This document shows positions 26,281 through 39,000 of a stretch of 64,000 nt of DNA, in pieces. The notes beneath the pieces are model-generated. The model was given only the letters and a program-made list of their open reading frames with translations, was not told the DNA's origin and made no database searches. Each line of letters opens with the position of its first letter. Position 1 is the stretch's first letter. This DNA is from Bugula neritina. Its lineage: Eukaryota; Bryozoa; Gymnolaemata; Cheilostomatida; Bugulidae. The translations under genes and the position numbers were made by a program. The DNA lies in NCBI GenBank assembly GCA_964035545.1, contig OZ037768.1, positions 14,198,175-14,262,174 of the forward strand. The letters are read 5' to 3'.

Positions 26281-27213
26281 TTACCGTGAGCCTCGGTTGT
26301 TTAAAGGCAAGCTACCTTTGGGGCAATGTCTCTTCACATGCCCAGACGCTCCACATCCCCAGCGGGTAAGCTGCGAGGGGCGGACAGGGTCGTCCCGTAC
26401 CCGGGGAGCCCGCCTATCCGCCTGGTTTCGTTGTAGTTGGGTTACCGTAGCCTGTAGACCCTTCATCATGTCTACTAACACGGCGAGCTGCGCCTGTTCC
26501 GGCGACGGAGTCGTTGCTGCCGACACTTGTGGAGTTATGGGTGTGGCGTCCTCTGGGTTCTCTTCGGCTACCTGGTAAGCGGTGAAGCTCCTCTCTTGGA
26601 GCCCTTCTACCTGGAAGTATGACTTGCCCATCTTCAGGGCTTCCTCCAAGGTGCAAACTTTGGCGGCCAGCCAGTAGCGCTGCAGGCCAGAGTCGTTGAC
26701 GCTTTTAAAGAATGCATTATACACCAGGCGCTTCCTCTCTGCACCTGTGGCGTGGCTGTAAGCAGCCTGGGCCAACCGTTCCACCGTGTTTGCATGTTCT
26801 TCCAACGTCGTCTTGCGGTTTCGCCTCAGTGCCTGTAGGCGATCCACAGCCTCTTCGGCTGTCTGGCCGAATCGGGCCCTGAAGGCCCGCAGGATATGGG
26901 CTTCATCAGGCCCAAGAGCAAAGCTCTTTGCCTGGCCTGTCAAACAGGACCGGAGTTGAAGTATGCGCACCGGGGCTGGCCATTCAGCGATGGTGGCCAC
27001 ATCTTCGAACTCGCGGATGAACTGCTCCACGTCCTCCTCCCCTCCGAAATTTGGGAGCCTGAGGCGGTACCTGTCACCAGGTGGCGCCTGACTTGGCTCC
27101 CGCAATCCCTGGAGGGCTGCAACCAAAGCCTCTACTGTGAGGGTTGGTGTCTCCGTCTCCGTTGCCCCAGGGGCTGTTTCCCCTGGCGGAGCCATCTCGT
27201 TCTCCTTTGGCAA
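26281..27213 (-). CDS. Gypsy gag
   Basis: 310-codon frame beginning 33 bp inside the 5' LTR. The central part (YRLRLPNFGGEEDVEQFI, then TGQAKSFALG, then ALRRNRKTTLEEHANTVERL) is the retrotransposon Gag capsid-type domain (RETROTRANS_GAG-like). Near the C-terminus is one CCHC-type knuckle with the spacing of C-x2-C-x4-H-x4-C, but its first position is Arg (RWGCGASGHVKRHC), so the zinc site is incomplete. It ends before pol in another frame. Function: assembly of the virus-like particle and binding of the element RNA. Confidence 0.88.
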   Translation of the reverse strand: MPKENEMAPPGETAPGATETETPTLTVEALVAALQGLREPSQAPPGDRYRLRLPNFGGEEDVEQFIREFEDVATIAEWPAPVRILQLRSCLTGQAKSFALGPDEAHILRAFRARFGQTAEEAVDRLQALRRNRKTTLEEHANTVERLAQAAYSHATGAERKRLVYNAFFKSVNDSGLQRYWLAAKVCTLEEALKMGKSYFQVEGLQERSFTAYQVAEENPEDATPITPQVSAATTPSPEQAQLAVLVDMMKGLQATVTQLQRNQADRRAPRVRDDPVRPSQLTRWGCGASGHVKRHCPKGSLPLNNRGSR

Positions 27214-27220
27214 CTAGTTA

Positions 27221-27245
27221 TTCGAAATCCCACCGCTGCCACCAA
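27221..27245 (-). promoter_or_regulatory. Primer binding site
   Basis: On the minus strand, one base after the 5' LTR, TGGTGGCAGCGGTGGGATTT resembles the complement of a tRNA 3' end (TGG for CCA, then a T-arm-like GTGGGATT). Leu tRNA is the best fit from memory, but this is not certain. Confidence 0.6.
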
Positions 27246-27873
27246 TGTGATATTTTTGTGGGTTGAATAAAACTAGTGCCTGAACATACTCTTTGTTAGA
27301 GAGAACAAGATGTATTGTATAGTTGAAGAAATCTTTATTTAGTTGAATTATATATAATAGTGAAGGTCCTCTGCCAGTGAGCTCCAGTAGTAGACTGAAC
27401 TACACTGGAGCTCGCTGGCTTTTATATACAACAAGATACAGTGCTTTTTCATTGTTGCCGAGATCGGAGGCCCGAAACGCCGAAAATCGGCATTTCGGGC
27501 GTCCGAAACGCCGAATTTCGACACTTCGGGCTTCCGGTAGCCCGAAATGCCGATTTTCGGTATTTCGGCACTTCGGAAAACCGAAATGTCAATCTCGCAA
27601 CCGGAAACAAGTACATGCAAAAATCTACTACACAATTACAGCATAAAAATTGATACGCAACACTAGTACAAGAAATATTACATAACTTCAGAATGCGTAT
27701 TTCAGTAAAATTACATTATGTTGAAAGCTTCAACAGTAATTACCATACTTAGGCATTAGCAAGCTAGCTTATTTAACTATAATTACAGAGTTGATAACGA
27801 TACGCAACAGTATTTATAATATACTGTTGCACGCTGTTATTTCGCAACTAATAGAGGGTAAAAATCCATTACA
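27246..27873 (-). repeat. 5' LTR of the Gypsy element
   Basis: 628 bp, same length as the 3' LTR and colinear with it. Eight single-base differences were counted by eye, all transitions. It would hold the promoter of the element. Confidence 0.95.
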
Positions 27874-28405
27874 ATATTCACATTAAAATCACAGCGAAGC
27901 TTTAACTTTATAGCTTTGTATTTATGTGCATGATTGAGTTTTAATTTTTCTTTTAATTTTATGTGCATTAAAAATGTGTTTAAAAACTTTACCAATAAAA
28001 AAAATTTAAAAGAATGTACACATAAAATAGAAAAAAAAATAAAATAACAAAAGTGGCAAAATTTTTCCTTTATAACTTATATAAACTCGCAGTACCAATC
28101 TCGGCATAATGGCGCCTATATGATTCCGTAAGATTTGCTAATGGCAACACTCTTAAATATACCACACTGGTCACCCTCACAATAATTGGCCCTTCGCTAA
28201 AACTTTGCTGGTCGCAGTAAGTAGTTGGTCAACAACGTAGTTTGTGAGACTAGGAGACTCATCTTTGCGAGTATTCTACTACGTCTAGTTCTACTCTCTC
28301 GTGTGAAAAATAGCAATACTTTGAAGATTTTAATGTCGAAATACACATGCTGTATGCTTCATGTTAGATTTAGTGTTTCAGAATGGAACTTTTATAGTAA
28401 ATGTA

Positions 28406-29912
28406 ATGGAGGAAGATGTTGTCGTGACTTTAGAAGAGCAAGTCTTCAATGGAAACGTTAGAGAATGGATTGTGAGTATAACTATAACTTATAAGTATAA
28501 GTATTCTGCTATTCGTTTTCATTTGTTCTTCCAATGTTAGAATTAATATAATCATAAACATATTACTTATCATAAAAAGGGATATAGTCATAGTTTAAGT
28601 TACTGTTATACTAATACTAATAGTAATACTAATAGTAATACTTAGTGTTAACAGTTGAGTTTTAGATTTAAAATTAAATTTAATCATTTAATTTTATAAT
28701 TATAGCTGAAACCTTAACTTGTAACAGTATGTGTAACACTAACAGTAGCTGTAATGCGTAGTAATTAGTTATACTTATAGTTTTAGTATGGGTTATTTTT
28801 TATAATTAGACACCATCGGCATCATCACCATCCTCATACTCATAGTATGATAGTGTCATAGCTATCACACTCTGGCTCACAGTCACCCAATCTCATATTG
28901 ATAACAATACTTATAGTTATACTAATAATAATAGTATTACTAAATCCAAGAGCAATAGTTATGCTTATGCCTTATAATGATAGTATTGCTATTGCTATTA
29001 GTATTACTATTAGTATTAGTAAGACTAATAGTATACTATACATATTAGTCATACTAATAACTAATAAGTATTGGTATTACTATCACTAAAAGTATATATA
29101 TATAAGTATAGCTATAAGTCATCAGATCAAAAGGTCTAAGGCATGAGCGTAGTCGCTAGTCATAGGCATAAAGCACAGTCTCGTCTTGATCGTAGCATAA
29201 AACCACATTAAACTTTAAAGTGAAAATCACCATAGTACTACTGATGCTGACAGTGATAGTTACGGACCCATGATCTTAACACTGGCAGTCAAACTCTATG
29301 AAAATGTCTCACTCATTTCGATTGTGAGTGTGATAGGTGACCTAAGGGTACCCAATCCCATGGTTTTAATTATGTTTATATAGATTTCCAAGTATATACT
29401 CATAAAAATTTTAGTATGCTTTACTGTTACTAATACTTAATAGTAACAATATTATGGTTACCAGGATTAACTGTAATTTATTACAATTGGTGATAGTTCC
29501 CAATATTAATAGTAATAATTACTAATAAGTATTAAAATTATTTAAATTAATGATTGTAACTAGTAATTTTAAATTTGTCTTCAATGAAATACTAAATTTT
29601 AAAAATATAATTTTTTAAGACTTATTAGTTGTTATCATGGTAATTACACATTGTCACTAAAAAATAGTTTCATATCAAGACAGTATAGAGGTGGCCAGAT
29701 GTTAAATGTTCTAACCCAACAGCTAAGTTCATCATGACAGCCACAACATTTATCAACTCTAAATCCTTGAAGTTTGCGTTGTACTGCATAGTTTTGGATA
29801 CAATTTACAATTATATAATTATATAATTATATATATATGTATATATGTATGTATATATATATATATTTTTTTTTTAAATATTGAGTTCTTTTGATTCATT
29901 TTTAATTATAGA

Positions 29913-30006
<94 letters not shown>

Positions 30007-33000
30007 GAATCTTTATAAATAAAGGGAATATGCACCGTACGGCAGTTATCTATGCATTTTTTCTTATAACTGCATCTCACAGTTTCTAAGTAAATTTCAG
30101 TTTTACACAAATCCTGAAGTGCCAAGGTCATATTCTAATGATTATTCTGTATCCACATCAGTTTTAGTATGTTTCAAATTACAGCATGTTACTACTTCTT
30201 GAAATCTTTTACGTAATTGGTGAGATGTTAACTATAATTATTAGGAGCAATGTTTTACAGCAGTGATTATTAGTGCTGCAGAACTTATTGAAGCAAAATT
30301 ATTCCAATTGGTGCAAATCAATATAATGTATTTTAATTATTGACTGAAGGCATTTATTATTCGTTAGGCAAATAAATAAAAATGATATAAAATATGTATT
30401 TAATGGGAAAAATTAATGTTCTAATATGATGTTAAACTATCATTTTAAAGCATGAAATTTTCTAATTGAAGAACTGAACACCCAAAACAGTGACTCACAA
30501 AAATGTTGCAGGTTCTAGCTAAACCCATTTGTTCAACCTTTCAACCTATTTTTAAGAATTTTGGTTGCTACAAAAGTTCAAGGATTTGAATTAGGAACAT
30601 TATCATCCTCTGATTAATAAAAGTTAAGGCATGGCCACACACTCGTGAGAATCACATGAAAGCGTCTAATTGACACGAAAACACAATCGTACGAAAAAAT
30701 TTGAAGGAATTCAAACGAAATTGTCTTCGTTAGGTGTACACAACAAAGGCAATGGACGAAAAATCACAATCAACAATAAGCACCATTTGATTGGTCAATA
30801 AAATTTTAGCAACAGTAATTATTTCATCTCTACCATGTTTCTGTGTCTGGCAATTTTCTGCTGTTTGTATCTCATGCAAGACTCATTCACAGACTATTTA
30901 TTAAGTGTTTCGTCCAACGAGAGTGTGGCTGGTCATACGAGAGGATAACTCACAAAAATCGTCACACGATTTCGTGTGATTCTCACGAGCATGAGGCTAA
31001 ACCTTTACTCATAAAACTCAGACTGATAAATCTCGTGAGCTTTGAACCCTGCCTGGCTTATGGACTATTACAAGAATAATTTCTGCCTAATTGAAGTTTG
31101 AATTTCTATATCATGTATGTGCTTAATTGCATCACTGTTTCTGTTGATGTTTTGCATTTTCTGCTTGTTTAGAAAGTTACTTTTTCAGTCTTTTCATTTG
31201 TAAGCATTGATTTGTTGAATGGTCACTAGCTGCCTGAGCATGAAATGGACTTTTTGTACTATAAACTTTGTCTTTGGCCAAAGGTTAATCTTTGCATTAG
31301 CCAAAGGGTATTTTATCCCTCAGTCTGCTTGGGTTATGTTTTCAGCTTTTACGTAGTTGGTTAGTTTCAACCTACTAGACTTATGCAGCAGCATATTGCT
31401 GGCCCTATATACTTATGTAGTTACCCTTATTCTACTATCTAAACAGTAACAACAATAATAGATGAATAAGTATAACATTTCAAGTATATACGTTTCTAAA
31501 AATATAAAGATTATTGTTGGTCAACTAGAACAAACTTGCAAAATACATAACTGCTGCCTTTGCTGCTGCCTTTACCTTTTACATGACCATGTGTTGTAGA
31601 TTACCATGATATTGGCTATTGTGTTGGGTGGAGCAGCTTATCTAGTCTTGGGTTATTATAAGAAAAGGCGGGAGAGGGAAGAACTTTGTGGTGGTAAGTT
31701 TATTCATTAAATGTTTGGCAAAGAAAGCCTAGTGAAAGCTGGGGATGGGGAATAATTATTGGGTTAGTCTTGTTGATTGTACTTGACTGTATAGAAGAAT
31801 AATGACCTACCAAATGCGACCCACCTGACTAGTATGTTTTATCAAACATTCCACAAGATTATCATTTCAGAATGTTCTAAGATTTATCATTGCCTTAGAA
31901 CTTGCATCTATTTTCTCATTACTATAGTGTTGAGAGAGAATTATTGGGTCAATACTTGCACTAATTCAATATGAAGTCAGCTGTGAACGCAGTAGTCCCT
32001 TGCAGTGCATTAAGATATCACTAGTGCATTATGGTATCTCATTCTTTTACTTATTACCCACTATTCACACTTACAGTATCGTACGCCGTAACAGCAAATA
32101 TCAGCCATTTTTACAAATGTCTGAGCTTCCTGTACGGCGGTACGGTAGGATCACACACTGCTTGAATCAAATAAGTTGGACAGAAAAACTTTTGTGTTAA
32201 CTCATTGGATATAATTGTCTAATGAAGTATCATAGATTGTACCGAATAGCGCACTTTGAAAACTTCAGCCCGGACACATTAAAAATGGCTGACATTTTAC
32301 TTTACGGTAAGTGTGAATGAGGGGAAAGACTTTCCTGTGAAGTACTTCAAGTTCTCAATAATGCATTTATCAACAAAGGTCGCCTTTGCACCTGATTACA
32401 TAGCAAAGGTTACTCTCTGCACTGATATGCTTGTTCTCTTCAGGCTGTCAATATTACATAGTAGTTGTTTACAAGCTATCAGCTGATGCTACTGTTCAAT
32501 TCCATAAACAACATCAATCCTCTAGAATATAGGTCAATATTTTGGTGCATATTCAGTGCTGTGGGGGTAGTGAGACTCTGTGAAAGTAACACAGTATAAC
32601 AAATACCACTAACAAATATTTGACTAGCAAGGTCAGCCTCATGTAGTGCTGCTATTTATTGTCTGTCCATTTTTAGGTGATAAAGAAGATGAATTTGTTT
32701 ACAGAATCTCGTGAGTATGCCTCTCTGTCTAGTTGCTATAAATTTCGCCCACGCTGCAGCTACTACTGACTCTGAGTGCTGGTGCCCTGCACCTATTCAA
32801 TATGAGTGCCTGGGCTGGCAGCAGCCAAGCAATGGCTAATTATAACTTTGTGAGAGTCAGGTGCTGCTACTACAGTCAGTAACTGCTATTAGCATCTCTC
32901 TCTTTACAGTAGCCTGTAGTAAACACAATAGTCAAGTTTTTCATTTTGGCATTTTGTGAAAGTTATTTCATAGATTTCACTATTTTTATAGTTAATTATG

Positions 33001-36000
33001 AGAATGCAAAAGTTTCACTATTAGTCATTTAAAGTAATAGATGTTTAGTAAGGGTGGCTGTAGAGTTTTACGCTCAAGACACTGAGCCTATCATGATATT
33101 TTACAGAGTTGCCATGTGCACCTTCTCATTGGCTTCATCATTTGCTGCTATCCTTCTACTCCCGGGCTCTGTTATTGGCAATGAGATTATACACCTTCAC
33201 TCTGGCAACTACTACGTCCAGTGGTTGACCAACTCTCTTGTACAAGGTCAGTAAATAGACACACACTAGCAACTATCCCTCACTTCAAACTTGCCCTAAG
33301 AGAACCACCTAATGGCAAATTTCCAGATAAAAAAATAATACTTTTTGAGTTGCTAAAACTTTCCAAAAACCTAAAAAAAACCTTATATACCAGAAAATAA
33401 TAAGGTGACTGTCAACCATTCATGGCTCGGTGCCTCGACTAGCTACAGTGCTATTGCGCCATAGGCCCTGTCATTTTGTTTATTTTTTCTCAATTAATTT
33501 TTTTCCGACTGCGACAAAATAAAAACAAACAAACAAACTTCAGTCAAACATCATTCATGGAGAGCTCACTATATGCTCCAGTCTAACTAATGAAAAAATT
33601 TCTTGAAAATTCTAGTAGTTTTGCGCAGTTATGCTCTTGAAATGTTGCACAGAACTCTCTAAAAATTTTCAAAGGCAAAGTTGTTTCTCAGTAATATTGT
33701 CGGTTAGGGGAATAAGAATAGTCTATAAGTCATTGCCATTGTTATGCACCGGTGTTGAGCGGTAAGACATAAACTCTCATGTTGGTGGAGATGGCTACTA
33801 GCATGCATTTTCTGTAATTTATTTCTCTGTTGGAGACTGCAACAAGATTGTTGCTCTCGGGTCTGCTTATCAAATACAATCTCAGTTTAGTAAGTCACAG
33901 TAAGTTTAGTAAGTCACAGTAAGTTGAGTAAGTCACAGTAAGTTGAGTAAGTCACAGTAACTTGAGTAACTCACAGTAACTTTAGTAACTCACAGTAACT
34001 TGAGTAACTCACAGTAACTTGAGTAACTCACAGTAACTTTAGTAACTCACAGTAACTTGAGTAACTCACAGTAACTTGAGTAACTCACAGTAACTTGAGT
34101 AACTCACAGTAACTTGAGTAACTCACAGTAACTTGAGTAACTCACAGTAACTTGAGTAACTCACAGTAACTTGAGTAACTCACAGTAAGTTGAGTAAGTC
34201 ACAGTAAGTTAAGTAAGTGAAATATGCAGTGTATTATTGGTACCATCTCTTCATGTTATGTTGCAGGTTTATGGAACAAAGTATTTCTCTGCTCAAATCT
34301 ATCTCTCTTTATATTCCTACCCTTCACTTATTTATTCATGGAGTCCTCCGGGTTTTCTGGCTCCAGACAGGTAAACAGATTAACGGTGCTGTAGAGGCAA
34401 TACTTTTTACGCTTACTCTGTGATTATATAATACTTGCAGCTAATGGCTTGCATCATTTTAGTTGTGTAAGAGTCCTTATCATACTAATGTGTGTAGATT
34501 GGCAGGTAGTGAATGAACGAATCTCTTTACATTATTATACCATCTGCCCTTTAGCCTTTACCAGCTGTTAGTGTTTAGAATTAGATGAGCAAGGTCCAAC
34601 TTATACATAGCATAGGCCATAGATAGTGTAGATATTGGAGTATGAAAAGAATACTGTTAAGTCTGTTATTATGTATATTGGTTAGAAAATTACTCAGAAG
34701 TAACTTGTTTCAGGGGGTGATGTCGCGTATCAAGGAAACCATTGTTATGTTGTTCCTTCTAGTGGTGCTAGTCAATTGTGTCGCCTGGCTTCTCTCCTCT
34801 ATGCTTGGTGGTATCAAGCTGAGCCAAGAGAATATTCTCGGTACGTCCTCTCATTACATTAGCATATGGAAAGTTCGTAATGATCACTCACTTGGCCGTC
34901 TAAATTACATTTGAAAATAGCACAAATTGCTGCAATATTTACATGTATGTTGCAGAGGCTTGGACCTTCTATTTACCCTACCTCTATTCATGTATGTCTA
35001 TCTTCGGAGTTTCAGTGCTACTGTGTAAGTAACTATTCACTTTTGTGTCTGCCTACCTTTAACTACTACACACATTCCACATGCCCCACTTTTAGGGACA
35101 TTGGCCTGTTTAACCAGCTTACAATCAAGTGACCTGGTTTACAGCACCTATTAATTACATGTAAAGTGGAAACTTGTTCTGGTGTCAACCCATCATTGCA
35201 TATGCTATACAATGATGGGTTGAATGGAATGTATCAACATCTTCTATTGTTAGTTCATCAAGGTTGTTGTTGATGCTGTTATTGTTATTGTACTTGTGAA
35301 GTTTCTGATAGAATAGATTTGTAACATTAGGCCAAAGTTTTCATGTGCAGTAATACAGTAATAGCATGCTTTATTCTTTATCTCATCTTTGTGACTCTTG
35401 GTTCAGGCGAGTTTGAAAATATATTTGATTGTGAAAACCACTAATGAGGGTTAGATATTAAGCAAGGTTCAAAATCAACAACCTACACATGTGATGTTTC
35501 AAATAATATATACATAATGGCAATTAACAACACTCTTCTCCTAAACATGATCTTATTTACTAGATAATGACGGTTCAACAAATATAAACACCTAAATATT
35601 CCAAAAATTCTTTTACAAACCGATTTGAAAAATAAAATATAAATTATAATTACAGTATATAGCTGAAGAATCACTTGTAATCAATATGATTGTATAACAT
35701 TAAACACTGCATGATTCAATTTGTAAATATTAATATGAATTTACCAGCTCTGTTTGTTCAATTGTTTGGTTTTTAGTTCTGTTTTTAATTAGCACCTCTT
35801 ATGAATTGTTGAATTCTCATAATTTCTGCTTGTTTTTAGTTTTCACTCCAGTTGGGTTTAGTATACTCTTTACAGAAGTTGGCAAGTTCGTGATGAAGCC
35901 ACAGGTAAGCCAGGGTTTATGTCCTTTCATTTGGTACATCTTCTAATCCTTCCATTCCAGTGCTGGCCTTTCTATTATATTATATACTGCTATTATACTG

Positions 36001-39000
36001 TTGTGTGCTGACAGCATTAATCACCTGTTATTTGCTGGCATTAATGCTAGTGTCATCTAATTGGTTGCCTTGCTATCAAATTTCAACAACAGAACAATTG
36101 CTGTTTTCTTAAAATTCAGAGTCACATGATCTGCTATTAGCAGCAGCAGTTGATTCGAAGAAATGGATTAGCAGTGCTGTTGTAATGTTGGGTGATGAGC
36201 ATAACACGCTAAGCTTGTTGGGACAAGCCTGTATAACAGCAGTTTGATAGTCTCAGAAATGTGTTATTGGTATTTCTATCAATAAATTAATAATGCAGCA
36301 AGATCAACAAAATTGGATAAAGTGGAACAGATAGAATTTATATTATTTATAGTTTGGTTTGATTTGTTGCAGTTTTTTTGTAACATTGATGATGAGTTGT
36401 ATACTGCCCAGTTTGAAGAAGCCAGTTTACACAGGAAGCTGTTAGGTATGTACCTAGTACTCGTATATTACATCACAGCGAACCATCAACCAGTTGTCCA
36501 GCCGTTCTGTCCAACTAATCTCCATGTTGCCCTCCATATACATATCTAGCTGTATTGCAGGTCTTGTTTCCAGTGTACGTCTTGTTTCCAGTGTACCTTC
36601 TTTTTTCCATATCAACAGACTAAAGGAATCAAGCATCTTATATACTGATACTGGATTTTGTATAGTTACCGTCTCCTTAGTTATAGGTCGTAGTTGCTGC
36701 TACCCTGCTCTTATATACTTTATGTATTTACTAAGGAGTTAGGCTGACCATTGTCTTTCACTCAGTGGCTCTGCTGTGCATTGCTCTTTGCAAAACACTA
36801 TTAGTCTTTTAACAAATTTCTAGTGTTCTTAGCTTGGTTCATATTTGTAATATTCCAGATCTAAATACAATTTTGTTTCATGCAACTGTTTTTTTTTCTC
36901 TAAATTATGTCATATGTGTAAGGGTTTGGTAGGATTCTGTACTCTTGTAGCAATGAATGTCTCAACCTATATTTTAACATGTGTTAAGATATGTATACCA
37001 GGTCAACAGCTACAATGTTGTGCTCCAGGAAATTGTATAAGCACATCTAAATATGTATCAATAGGAAAAAATAATAACCAGAATTATGGATAACTGAATA
37101 TAAAAGAGGGGAAAGTCATTCCTAGGGTAATAAACATGTTATAAAAATGTCAACTTCTCAGAACTGTGTGTTTGGTTTACTCTCTAAGTTTAAACATATC
37201 TGTCACACAGTCTCAGCACTCTGGCACATGGTCACAGTACTCTGTCTCACAGTCACAGTACTTCTAGAGTACTCATCACTGATACTGTCAGTTAATTCAG
37301 CACTAATATACCTAGTATTGGCAACTAGATTCGGCTTAGTGATGCTTTTCTGAATTCTGGTTTTGTTTTAGCTCACCTTCCACCTGATGGTTCTGGTCAG
37401 TTGGTCAACGGTGCAATTGATATCCACCGTAAACTGGGAGAAGTACAGAAAGATAAGGCTAAGTTGGGTAAGTCTCATTGGTCACAAGTAGAATGTTGTG
37501 GAGAAGTTAGCTGCAGAGGAGAAAGTGGCATGTATTCAACGAAGTTTGATTGCACCACTTTACTGCAGTCTGCCGTTAATTTGGTCTCAGAAGCAGATCT
37601 AGCAACTGTTGACACTATTACATTATAATATAAATGCTATTGGAGAAATGTATTCAAGACAGGTGGTATGTTATATACTGGTCTCAAAGCTGGTCCCAGT
37701 GGTTAAAGGATTGCTCTATCTTAGTTTATTACAATCACATTATAATTATGAACTATAATCTAATGTGTATGCAAACAATTGTGACTTTGCAAAGGGATAT
37801 GTGCCTAGAAAACAGCTTTTCAAAATTCCAATTTTGAGGGAGGTAAAATTTTCAGCCATGAAAAAGAATAGCCTAATACGTGACGTGTGAACGCCAGTAA
37901 CTATGCTGCACGTGCTAACTATAACGCTAGTATTCAAGGTTGCTGAGCGCAACATCAACCAATAACGCTCAAGCAGTTACAGTGCGCTATATAGGTCAGC
38001 TTTGGTGCGCCCGTAATATTGCACAATCTGACCTAGTTTAGATCGATCGCAGGCATTCATTTTAAAAAATGCATGTTTTTGCAATGCTTTTTTCTATGTT
38101 TACAAGCAAAATATGGCCTAATGTTATCACATACATGTTATTTAACATGTCAAAAAACTATAGATTGAGATAATTCACATTTGCACTTCTATAAATATAC
38201 AAATTACGAGCTGAAAGATCACATCTCACAGTCATATTTCTATAGTTATTCATTTGTATAGTCACGTGACCAGCAGGAATGCTGGCGCTGTTATGTCACA
38301 TTTCCCAGCTCATTTCAAAATCGGCGTTTTGGCTGTTACCAATCTACACCCTCAACTTCAACTAACTTTTTCTACCTTTGGTCAAATGCTTTTTGTCAAT
38401 GCATGCTTAGAAAAACACAATATTATGTGTGTTTGACCTAAATGGCCATTTATTAGACAAGATAGAGCAATCCTTTAAGTAATAGTGTAGAGTGTAGACT
38501 GTAGAGTTTGGATTCTCTGTTTCCATTAACTGGAGTGCTTTTTGAGACTAGCCACTCAAATCTACATTGTATGAGTTCATGTATAAAAACTGCATTAACA
38601 ATGGTGGTATCAAATTCACCAGGTTTTTAGAGCTTTGTGTTGGGACAAGTTTTTAGTTGAAAATTGCAAGCAAAATGGGTTATATATTTTTATCTTTTGA
38701 ATAATAGGATGAAACTAAGAAAAAAGAATGCATTTAATATATGAATTAAGTTTAAATTCAATTGATTTCAAATGCCGTGAAGAAGTTAGCAGTGAAGATA
38801 GAGTGTCTATTTCCTACTGGTTCTCTTCATGTGTTGATAATTTATAAAATATCTTATATGCAACTTTTTGAATTGCTTTGTTGTGACTAGGTAACTTGCT
38901 TAATTGATGATATTTTTCATTTTACAGAGAAAAAGAAAAAAGCTTCTACCATTATCAGAAATTTGAGTTATCCAATGGCCATGTTGCTGCTGTCTGTGTT

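Larger units (their letters stand above)
20555..27873 (-). mobile_element. Ty3/Gypsy LTR retrotransposon, near-intact
   Basis: 7.3-kb element with two 628-bp LTRs (20555-21182 and 27246-27873) in minus orientation. It has a polypurine tract, a tRNA-type primer site, gag, and a pol carrying protease, reverse transcriptase, RNase H and integrase in the Gypsy order. It is flanked by a 4-bp ATAT duplication. The empty site can be read from the intact left arm of the surrounding inverted repeat. By eye I count eight LTR-LTR differences, all transitions, so the insertion is young. One in-frame stop divides pol. The coding region is strikingly GC-rich against the AT-rich host. No env-like ORF was found. 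Confidence 0.95.

Noticed and set aside
28225-28461. 78-codon ORF overlapping the LMBR1L first exon
   Set aside because: It is in a different frame from the exon that matches the family N-terminus and splices correctly; at most an upstream ORF.
37401-37628. 75-codon ORF MVNGAIDIHRKLGE...
   Set aside because: Only its first part is LMBR1L exon 10 (to 37467); the remainder reads into the intron after a GTAAGT donor.
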